Origin: Candidatus Melainabacteria bacterium
GTDB lineage: Bacteria > Cyanobacteriota > Vampirovibrionia > Obscuribacterales > Obscuribacteraceae
Assembly: GCA_016699165.1 (NCBI GenBank)
Contig: CP064963.1
Coordinates: 1,364,001-1,428,000 of the forward strand
Direction of reading: 5' to 3'
DNA length: 64,000 bases
The stretch's first letter is position 1. Every line of letters starts with the position of its first letter. The position numbers and the translations under genes are program-made. The notes beneath the pieces were generated by a model. That model saw only the letters and a program-made list of their open reading frames with translations, was not told where the DNA came from and did not search any database. Positions 46,355 through 53,709 of this stretch are shown here, one piece after another.

Positions 46355-46846
46355 CTAGTGCTCTTTTTTACTTTCATTCTTTTTCAATTTTGACTTTTTA
46401 ACAACAATCGCTTTGCTTTCGCTTTTTCTTTCAAGTGCACCCTCAATAAATTCCTTTCGTCCAAATTTATCGTGGTAATAAATGTAGCCGATTGACGGAA
46501 AACCCTCAGCTCTTTTATGCGGAAAATAACGAGGATAAATCTCAATAAAAGTACCAAACGATTTGGAGAGGGAAACTATAATCTTTCCGTAGGATTTGCT
46601 TCGAGATGAATAATACTCGGCGCTGCCAGTCTCCACCAGCGAATCCCCTTTATCGACATCGAAAAGATGAATTTTGACCTTTTGCGTCTTGCCATTGTCT
46701 TTGAGAATCTCTATTTTTCTTATTAGCGGAGTCTCGTACTTATCGGCGGGCACAAAAGTACCTTCATACGGATCAACCTGTGCAATTACTGCCTCCATGG
46801 ATGTCAGAGACAGAATCAAAAGCAAAGTTATAGCCTTAGTATTCAG
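46355..46846 (-). CDS. Secreted protein of unknown function, probable CTG start
   Basis: The first permitted common start is TTG 46825, which cuts into the hydrophobic core. Reading from CTG 46846 gives M-N-T-K-A-I-T and then a complete signal peptide core with cleavage after VIA. That CTG overlaps the upstream stop as CTGA, the same arrangement as the ATGA and TTGA pairs elsewhere. The mature part (about 140 residues) has DPYEGTFVPADKYETPLIRK, strand-rich sequence and a charged Lys/Ser tail. No family is recognised. Confidence 0.65.
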   Translation of the reverse strand: MNTKAITLLLILSLTSMEAVIAQVDPYEGTFVPADKYETPLIRKIEILKDNGKTQKVKIHLFDVDKGDSLVETGSAEYYSSRSKSYGKIIVSLSKSFGTFIEIYPRYFPHKRAEGFPSIGYIYYHDKFGRKEFIEGALERKSESKAIVVKKSKLKKNESKKEH

Positions 46847-48336
46847 ACTAAAGGATTCTCTCTAAAGAACTGATCCAGACGTGCAGCTGTTTTAACAGAC
46901 GGCAGCATCGGTCCATGAAAATCAGCTTGTTTAGTCAATATGGCTTGATTGAGTGACAACTTGTTCTGAATTATTTTCATAAACGCATCGCGTTTGAATC
47001 TAAAAGTAATTGCTGGATTTTCTTCTTCCAGGTAAAAACGTTTCACTACATGTTCGCCGTTTTCCACTTTTAAAATCCAACCAAGTTCGCTGGTTTCTTT
47101 GATAAAGATTCCAATCGAAAGTCCCTTGCTCAGAGCCTTATCGAGCTGTGTTCCAGTATTCAAACTATCCGGCAACTGACTATCAAAATATTCAGCAATC
47201 TGTTTTTCGGGATCTACAATAGAAACTGGTGCTTCTGGTTTGAGATTCAATTTTGGCAATTCAAACTTTGGAGTATTGCTCCAGAGATTGTCTTTGCTGA
47301 ACGTAATAAGACGCTTAAAATAGTTCTCGTCTACTATTACTGGCGGGAAGTTATAACGACCGACAAGCTCATACAAATTGCGTGAAGCAATTTGGAAATT
47401 GTCGTGCAACGATTGCTTTATTACTGACGGCAAATTGAGTTCGTCGTCTTTCTCAGTGCTCACGATTTCTACATCTAAGGCATTGCCCAGGTAGCCTACC
47501 CATTCTCTGTTAAGCAGTGCATTGGAAGATACCAGATTTAAAATGCGCGGGCGATTGCTATCTTCTAAATAGCGCAGGAAAAAATTGACTGCACTATCGA
47601 TAGGCAGAAAGCTCAAAGCACAGTCTGGATCGAAGTTGAGTCTCAGCTTAGGTGTGCCTGGCTGAAAATTAGTCTTCAATTGCTCCGCGCGGTCGCACAA
47701 AATTTTGAACAAATGATCAAGACCACTTGTGTGATGGTGCAATTCTTTTCCAAAAGAATTGGTCAAGTATGGCAAACGCACTAAATGCCAGGGAGAGTCG
47801 CATCCGGCAAGCGATTGCAAGACTTTGCTCTCGTACTGCTGACATACACTTTCCCAGGAAGTTTTGGGTTTACGACGAGCGAATTCTACTTCTTCTGGAA
47901 CAAAGCCTGTAGGTTGCACGCCACCAAATATGGAGCTTATTACCATCAATTGAGTGCCGCGAATTTTATCTACGAGGACTTTCAATTCTTTAGCCGCCCA
48001 GGGAGCGCGCGGGACGCGAGGCTCGTCAAAGTTTGGAGCGATACCAGCAAAAATAACGACATCGTATTTGGTATCGGCATCAATTTCGTTTGGTGCCACA
48101 AATTTCAAATTGTCAGCGAGGCTGCGAAGTCTTTCGCGATCTGGAACCAGTGTTTGCAAACACTGATCGATAGCCACTTGTGCCGTGCTCTTCAAATCGA
48201 GCGGCGACAAACTCATAAGATTCAGTGACGATTTAAACGCCACATGCACGTTCCAGCCCGCATCCAACAAAGACGCGGAGAGCGGGGCGCTGAACATGGA
48301 GATCGGACCCCAGATATAAGCAGTTTTAGAAACCAT
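46843..48336 (-). CDS. Rossmann-fold (NmrA/SDR-like) protein fused to SCP2-like domain
   Basis: A 497-residue protein. The N-terminal 300 residues look like an extended NAD(P)-binding epimerase-type fold (SASLLDAGWNVHVAFKS, VVIFAGIAP, ISSIFGGVQPTGFVP, WHLVRLPYL). The classical G-x-x-G-x-x-G is poor (IWGPISMFSAPL). A linker leads to a C-terminal SCP2/sterol-carrier-like domain (about 400-480: LGWILKVENGEHVVKRFYLE, ITFRFKRDAFMKII). The fusion suggests handling of a lipid ligand. It overlaps the secreted-protein gene. Confidence 0.65.
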   Translation of the reverse strand: MVSKTAYIWGPISMFSAPLSASLLDAGWNVHVAFKSSLNLMSLSPLDLKSTAQVAIDQCLQTLVPDRERLRSLADNLKFVAPNEIDADTKYDVVIFAGIAPNFDEPRVPRAPWAAKELKVLVDKIRGTQLMVISSIFGGVQPTGFVPEEVEFARRKPKTSWESVCQQYESKVLQSLAGCDSPWHLVRLPYLTNSFGKELHHHTSGLDHLFKILCDRAEQLKTNFQPGTPKLRLNFDPDCALSFLPIDSAVNFFLRYLEDSNRPRILNLVSSNALLNREWVGYLGNALDVEIVSTEKDDELNLPSVIKQSLHDNFQIASRNLYELVGRYNFPPVIVDENYFKRLITFSKDNLWSNTPKFELPKLNLKPEAPVSIVDPEKQIAEYFDSQLPDSLNTGTQLDKALSKGLSIGIFIKETSELGWILKVENGEHVVKRFYLEEENPAITFRFKRDAFMKIIQNKLSLNQAILTKQADFHGPMLPSVKTAARLDQFFRENPLV

Positions 48337-48373
48337 AAATCTCTACTTTGCAAAGATAGCTGATTCTATCAGA

Positions 48374-48901
48374 TCAGGACTCAATTACAATCGTATTTGC
48401 AAAGAGATCGCCCAAACGTCGCCCCTCTTCACTTTTGTTGTAAACAACAAATTCAAGAGGCAAAATAACAAAGACATAAATGCCGCCAAGAACCGTAAGG
48501 GCCAGTGTAATCCAGCTGCCCCAAGCACCCTTGGGCAGAACAAAAAGAATAATCTGTACAAGCTCAGCCATGATTACAGGCGCAAATAGGAAGATGTTGC
48601 GCTTTATCGACTGCATAATGCTTGGGCTCTCCCAGGTGTCATAGTCGACAACTTCCAGACCCATAAACATCTTGCCAAAGCCGCGACCAGAGTTGAAATA
48701 GTCACGAATTAAAAGTAATAAACAAGCAATTAGCACTTGCGACAGATATCGGGTGAGCAAAGGCACCACCAGGTCGATTAAGTGCATTACGGTTGTTATC
48801 AAAACACTTGCTACGAAAATCACTACAACGTCGCATAAAAATGCCACGCCCCTCTTGGAAGCTGGCACTCTGGCCACTTGCTCGTCTTCGTAATCGTTCA
48901 T
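48374..48901 (-). CDS. RDD-family membrane protein
   Basis: A 175-residue integral membrane protein with four hydrophobic spans. The conserved family start is seen as RGVAFLCDVVVIFVAS (about 17-32), with Arg and Asp in the first span, and RGFGKMFMGLEVVDYDTW is the second signature. RDD proteins are poorly characterised; some exchange Na+/H+. It stands 37 bases upstream of the Rossmann-SCP2 gene start, in the same direction. Confidence 0.85.
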   Translation of the reverse strand: MNDYEDEQVARVPASKRGVAFLCDVVVIFVASVLITTVMHLIDLVVPLLTRYLSQVLIACLLLLIRDYFNSGRGFGKMFMGLEVVDYDTWESPSIMQSIKRNIFLFAPVIMAELVQIILFVLPKGAWGSWITLALTVLGGIYVFVILPLEFVVYNKSEEGRRLGDLFANTIVIES

Positions 48902-49071
48902 CTAGGTTAGGTTTTGGGCACTTTTACTCTGCTTGAAACCAGGCGTCAAAAGACGCTTTCAAGGCGTAATTTTAGACATACCCAATTATGTACAAAAGAG
49001 AAACAATCGGGTTTTTGGCGAAATTTGCCGCTAGGATCATATACGGATGCAATATCAAGAGGTCTTTTCAA

Positions 49072-50277
49072 ATGGCTAACGTTCATGAAACAGTGCTGGT
49101 GGATGGTCTTAGGACTCCCTTTGGAAAATTGGGCGGTACTCTGTCCACTTTGAGTGCCATTGACCTTTCGGCACCCTTAATGAAAGCACTTATTGAAAAA
49201 CACAAAATCGATGGCAACACCATTGACGAAGTAATTATCGGTCAGGTCATTCAAGCTGGTTGCGGACAAATCCCGTCGCGCCAAGCTCTTTTGAAAGCCG
49301 GAATTCCAAATACTGTCGAATCAACCACAGTGAACAAAGTATGTGCATCTGGCATGCGCGCAGTGAGCGTAGCTGACCTTCGCATAAAAGCCGGAGACGG
49401 CGACATTATTCTTGCTGGCGGTATGGAATCTATGAGCCAGGCTCCTTATATTATTGATGCAAACGCCGCACGTTTTGGACAAAGAATGGGTCACACCCCA
49501 CTGAAAGATTCGATGCTGGCTGACGGGCTTGAATGCCCAGTGACATCAGTCCATATGGCTGTACACGGTGCCAAAGTGGCTGAAGAATTTGGTATCACAC
49601 GCGAAGCACAAGACCAATGGGCTTATAGAAGTCACCAGAAGGCATGCGAAGCAATTTCAAACGGCACTTTTGCCCGCGAAATCCATGCTACCGAAATCAA
49701 AGACCGCAAAGGCAAAGTAACTGTTATAGACAAAGACGAATCACCGCGCGCTGATACATCAATTGAAGCGCTTGCTAAACTGAAACCAGTTTTCTATGAC
49801 AAGGGAACAGTAACTGCAGGCAACGCTCCTGGTGTTAATGATGGTGCTTGTATGTTGCTTGTAATGAGCGCAGCCAAAGCAAAAGAACTTGGTTTGAAGC
49901 CGCTGGCAAAGATTGTTTCACACGCATCAATCGGTCAGGACGTACCTTACTTGCACACAGTGCCAGCGCTTGCTACCCAAAAAGCGTTGAAAAAAGCAGG
50001 ACTCACTGTAGCTGATCTCGACTTGATGGAAATCAACGAAGCGTTTGCCGCAGTTGCACTAAAATCTATGGAAATGCTTGGTATCGATTCTGAAAAAGTA
50101 AACGTCAATGGTGGAGCCATCGCTCTTGGCCACCCAATCGGCGCATCTGGAGCCAGAATACTTTTATCACTGGCTAAAGAAATGGAAAAACGTGGCTCCA
50201 AATATGGTGCTGCTGCCATTTGCTCAGGCACCGCCCAAGGTGACTGCGTAATTTTATCTAGAGAAGGCCTTAACTAA
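49072..50277 (+). CDS. Acetyl-CoA acetyltransferase (thiolase)
   Basis: A 401-residue thiolase that condenses or cleaves acetoacetyl-CoA. The nucleophile is Cys91 (NKVCASGM), with His354 (ALGHPIGASG) and Cys384 (ICSGTAQGD) as the second pair. The sequence suits biosynthetic thiolases (AtoB/PhaA/Thl type). I start at ATG 49072 after AGAGG; the longer frame from 48988 adds 28 residues unlike the family. It precedes ligA by 16 bases. Confidence 0.93.
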   Translation: MANVHETVLVDGLRTPFGKLGGTLSTLSAIDLSAPLMKALIEKHKIDGNTIDEVIIGQVIQAGCGQIPSRQALLKAGIPNTVESTTVNKVCASGMRAVSVADLRIKAGDGDIILAGGMESMSQAPYIIDANAARFGQRMGHTPLKDSMLADGLECPVTSVHMAVHGAKVAEEFGITREAQDQWAYRSHQKACEAISNGTFAREIHATEIKDRKGKVTVIDKDESPRADTSIEALAKLKPVFYDKGTVTAGNAPGVNDGACMLLVMSAAKAKELGLKPLAKIVSHASIGQDVPYLHTVPALATQKALKKAGLTVADLDLMEINEAFAAVALKSMEMLGIDSEKVNVNGGAIALGHPIGASGARILLSLAKEMEKRGSKYGAAAICSGTAQGDCVILSREGLN

Positions 50278-50293
50278 GGAAATTAAAATACAA

Positions 50294-52360
50294 GTGCTGG
50301 CAACAGATTTTGAGCAAGCGCAAAAGCGAGTGCAGGAGCTGATTCCAAAAATCGAGCACCATCGCTTCTGCTACTACGTTCTGGATAATCCGGAAATTGA
50401 AGACATTGAGTTCGATAAATTATTTAACGAATTACTTGAGCTTGAAACTAAATTTCCGGAGCTTCGCACACCTGAAAGCCCTACTCAAAAGGTAGGAACA
50501 GCGCCAAGTACTGAGTTCAAACAAGTCCACCACCGCCACCCAATGCTCAGCCTGGCGAACGCGATGGGAGCAGAAGATCTCGATAAATGGCAAGAGCGAC
50601 TGGAAAAAGCACTCGATTCAAATGATGTATCCAAACTTGGATTTGTCTGCGAACTGAAAATAGATGGCTTGTCTATTGCGCTAACTTACAAAGACGGAGA
50701 GCTGGTCGAAGGTGCCACTCGCGGCAATGGCGAAGTGGGCGAAGACGTCACGCTCAATCTCAAAACGATAAAAAGCCTGCCAAAGAAATTAAATGCAATA
50801 ACTTTGCCTGATGGAAGAAAAAAAATTCCTGCCGAAGTTGACATAAGAGGCGAAGTCTTCATGTCAATTCAGAGTTTTAGCGAAGTAAACAAGCAACTCG
50901 AAGACGACGGAGAGGCTCTTTTTGCCAATCCAAGAAACTGCGCAAGCGGCTCACTGAGACAAAAAGACCCGCGTAAAACAGCCAAGCGCAAACTTTCAAT
51001 CTGGACTTATAATGCTTACATTCATGATTTAGAAATTGAGCAACCACAATCTCACCATGCCACCATGAACTTGCTAAAAGAGCTTGGATTACCGGTAGAG
51101 CCAAGCTATAAATTAGTGCATGGCATAAGTGAAGTAAAAGAATTTTGCAGTTTATGGGACGAGAAGCGTCACAGTCTCGATTACCAAACAGATGGCATAG
51201 TTATTAAACTAGACGACTTAAAACTCTGGGATTGGCTTGGTGCAACATCACACAGCCCACGCTTTGCAATTGCTTTCAAGTATCCTCCCGAAGAAATAGA
51301 GACGGTGCTTGAATATATCGAGTTTGACGTAGGACGCACTGGTGCGGTGACTCCATGTGCAATGCTAAAACCGGTGAAAATAGCTGGCACAACAGTCAAA
51401 CGCGCCAGTTTGCACAATTACGACCAGATTCAAAGATTAGACGTCCGCCCCGGAGACACAGTGGTGGTGCGCAAAGCCGGCGAGATAATTCCTGAAGTTT
51501 TGCGAGTAGTAATAGAAAAAAGACAAGCAAATAGTGAGCCGGTTGTCTATCCAACCAACTGTCCTATCTGTGACACAGCACTTGTAAGAGGCGCTGATGA
51601 AGCGGCTTTTAAATGTCCTAATATTCATGGATGCAAAGCCCAAATAACAAGACGCCTGGAACATTTTGTCGGCAAAGAAGCGATGAATATAGATGGAGTG
51701 GGTGAGGTTCTTGTTAAACAACTAGTGGAAAGCGGTCTGGTCCAAGATGCCGCAGACTTCTTCAGCCTAGATCTGGACTCGCTTCTAACACTTGAGCGTA
51801 TGGGCAAAAAATCCGCAGAAAAAATCCTGCAACAAGCAGAAGCGGCAAAGAAACGTCCAATGGCAAACTTATTTGCAGCTTTAGGTATCCCGCATGTTGG
51901 TGTAAACATGGCTTTTGACCTGGCTCAATATTTTCCATCTGTCGACAAGCTGGCATCGGCCAGTGCTGAGGAAATAGAAAAAATTGAAGGGGTCGGACCT
52001 AATATCTCGCGCTCAGTGAGCGAATTTTTCAAAAATCCTCAGACTATAAAGCTTATTGAAAAGCTCGAAAAGTACGGTGTCAACTTAGAAGACTCGGCAG
52101 ATGCCAAAGCTTCGCTTAAAGTTTCAGATGCCCTTCTTGGAAAATCTTTTGTTATTACAGGCACATTAAAAGGATTAGATCGTCTAAAAGCGGAGACAGA
52201 AATAAAACTAAGAGGCGGAAAAGCCAGCTCGTCGGTATCTAAGAACACAAGTTATCTGGTGGTTGGCGAAAATCCTGGCTCTAAACTGGCGAAAGCCGAA
52301 AGTCTCAATGTCAAAGTTCTGTCTGAGGACGAATTCTTGGAATTATTGAAGGCAACCTAA
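50294..52360 (+). CDS. ligA: NAD-dependent DNA ligase
   Basis: A 688-residue LigA that seals nicks with NAD+. The adenylated lysine is Lys122 (ELKIDGLSI). The OB domain (FDVGRTGAVTPCAMLKPV), a zinc finger (CPICDTAL to CPNIHGC, with cysteines), HhH repeats (GKKSAEKIL, GVGPNISRSV) and a BRCT domain (about 610-688) follow in order. The start is GTG. It is in an apparent operon between the thiolase and the small membrane protein (1-base gap). Confidence 0.97.
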   Translation: MLATDFEQAQKRVQELIPKIEHHRFCYYVLDNPEIEDIEFDKLFNELLELETKFPELRTPESPTQKVGTAPSTEFKQVHHRHPMLSLANAMGAEDLDKWQERLEKALDSNDVSKLGFVCELKIDGLSIALTYKDGELVEGATRGNGEVGEDVTLNLKTIKSLPKKLNAITLPDGRKKIPAEVDIRGEVFMSIQSFSEVNKQLEDDGEALFANPRNCASGSLRQKDPRKTAKRKLSIWTYNAYIHDLEIEQPQSHHATMNLLKELGLPVEPSYKLVHGISEVKEFCSLWDEKRHSLDYQTDGIVIKLDDLKLWDWLGATSHSPRFAIAFKYPPEEIETVLEYIEFDVGRTGAVTPCAMLKPVKIAGTTVKRASLHNYDQIQRLDVRPGDTVVVRKAGEIIPEVLRVVIEKRQANSEPVVYPTNCPICDTALVRGADEAAFKCPNIHGCKAQITRRLEHFVGKEAMNIDGVGEVLVKQLVESGLVQDAADFFSLDLDSLLTLERMGKKSAEKILQQAEAAKKRPMANLFAALGIPHVGVNMAFDLAQYFPSVDKLASASAEEIEKIEGVGPNISRSVSEFFKNPQTIKLIEKLEKYGVNLEDSADAKASLKVSDALLGKSFVITGTLKGLDRLKAETEIKLRGGKASSSVSKNTSYLVVGENPGSKLAKAESLNVKVLSEDEFLELLKAT

Positions 52361-52361
52361 A

Positions 52362-52619
52362 ATGCGATTTTCTCACGAAAGCAAATTTATTCTATTTTTA
52401 CTGATTGGTGCTGGAGCCCTTGGGCTTTTGAGTGTGGTTGTGGTGTTGCCAACGCTTGCTATACAATCGCTTTGGAACCTATTTGCCAGCTTTAATTTTG
52501 CCTCTTTTGTGCCGACAATTAACTTTTGGCAGGCAATTCTGCTTTATTTATCCTGCCTCCTAATGATTTATATTTCTGGTTTGGTTAAAATCGAATTCAA
52601 GATCAAACGTTTCGATTAG
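52362..52619 (+). CDS. Small two-span membrane protein
   Basis: An 85-residue protein with two hydrophobic segments (about residues 9-33 and 48-70) and a short basic end (KIEFKIKRFD). It starts 1 base after the ligA stop and ends 4 bases before the TPR gene, so translation is likely coupled. No family is recognised. Confidence 0.65.
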   Translation: MRFSHESKFILFLLIGAGALGLLSVVVVLPTLAIQSLWNLFASFNFASFVPTINFWQAILLYLSCLLMIYISGLVKIEFKIKRFD

Positions 52620-52623
52620 TCGA

Positions 52624-53709
52624 GTGATGAAAATAAAGCGAAGTAAAAAAGCAATCCTGGCAATTCTAGCCATGTCTGGCGCAATTTCTGTGGGCTTTCT
52701 TTTGAGTCAGCCACAAGATGCCATGGCAAAGTACGGACGTAAAGGCAAAAACACCCAGACACCTGCTGAAGCACACTTCTATGAAGGCACTGCCAGAATG
52801 CGTGCAAGAGACTTTGACGGCGCCATAGACTCGTTTTTGCAAGCTGTTTATTTTGCTCGCAACGGATTTTATCCAGAAGCGCATTACTGGCTCGGTATCT
52901 GTTACAAAGAAAAATATAAAGACGATAAAGCAATCGCATCGCTAAAAGTAGCTACAAACACATCGGTTGAGCCCTTACCTGATGCCTTTATTGCCATGGC
53001 AGAAATTCATTTGCGCAATGAGCGATTTGAAGAGGCTGAAGAAGCAGTTGGTGGTGCTCGCATGGCTGGCGCACCATACGAGAAGCAATATTATTTAGAA
53101 GGACTTATCGCTGAAAACAAAAAAGAATATCAAACCGCAGAAGCTTATTTTGTGTCTGCCCTTGGCGAGAAGCCCTGGAAATGGACGTCTGCCTGGATGC
53201 ATTTAGCCGAATGCAAAATGAAGCAGAAAAAATGGCTTGAGTCATTGCGTGAATTCAACGAATTACTTAAAACAGATCAGCCTCTCAAAAACGAACCCCT
53301 CGATAGAATTTATAGCGACATGGGAGTGTGCGCCCTGGCTATTGGTGACCATCAAGGCGCTCTGGACAATTGGCACCGGTCACTCGATTATGACAATACC
53401 AATCCAGAAACTCACATAAACTTAGGTATGATGCTCGAGTCTGAAAAGCACTATTCAGCAGCGATCAAAGAGTACAAAGAAGCAATTAAATATCTAATTG
53501 AGCGAAAACCAAACGACCCTCGCATTCAGCAATTGCGCAATAGAATTATAAAACTGGAGCAAATGATCAAACCAAGCGAAATGGCACCACAGCGAGCCAA
53601 GCCATCGCCTTATATGCGCAAGAAAGACGAAGAGCAAGAAGAATATTCACCCAATCCAGGTCAGATACCCGGTAAAGGCAACGTACACCAGGGCGATTCA
53701 GGTTTCTAG
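52624..53709 (+). CDS. Secreted TPR-repeat protein
   Basis: A 361-residue protein with a signal peptide (about residues 1-35, cleavage after AMA). GTG 52624 and ATG 52627 are adjacent start choices. About six TPR units fill the middle, for example AHFYEGTARMRARDFDGAID, SDMGVCALAIGDHQGALDNW and THINLGMMLESEKHYSAAIK. A charged, Pro-rich tail (about 320-361) ends the protein. Its stop overlaps the stop of the convergent ATPase gene. It is probably an envelope scaffold. Confidence 0.85.
   Translation: MMKIKRSKKAILAILAMSGAISVGFLLSQPQDAMAKYGRKGKNTQTPAEAHFYEGTARMRARDFDGAIDSFLQAVYFARNGFYPEAHYWLGICYKEKYKDDKAIASLKVATNTSVEPLPDAFIAMAEIHLRNERFEEAEEAVGGARMAGAPYEKQYYLEGLIAENKKEYQTAEAYFVSALGEKPWKWTSAWMHLAECKMKQKKWLESLREFNELLKTDQPLKNEPLDRIYSDMGVCALAIGDHQGALDNWHRSLDYDNTNPETHINLGMMLESEKHYSAAIKEYKEAIKYLIERKPNDPRIQQLRNRIIKLEQMIKPSEMAPQRAKPSPYMRKKDEEQEEYSPNPGQIPGKGNVHQGDSGF

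Noticed and set aside
48988..49071. N-terminal extension of the thiolase
   Set aside because: Family thiolases begin at the HETVLVDGLRTP strand and the ribosome site fits ATG 49072.
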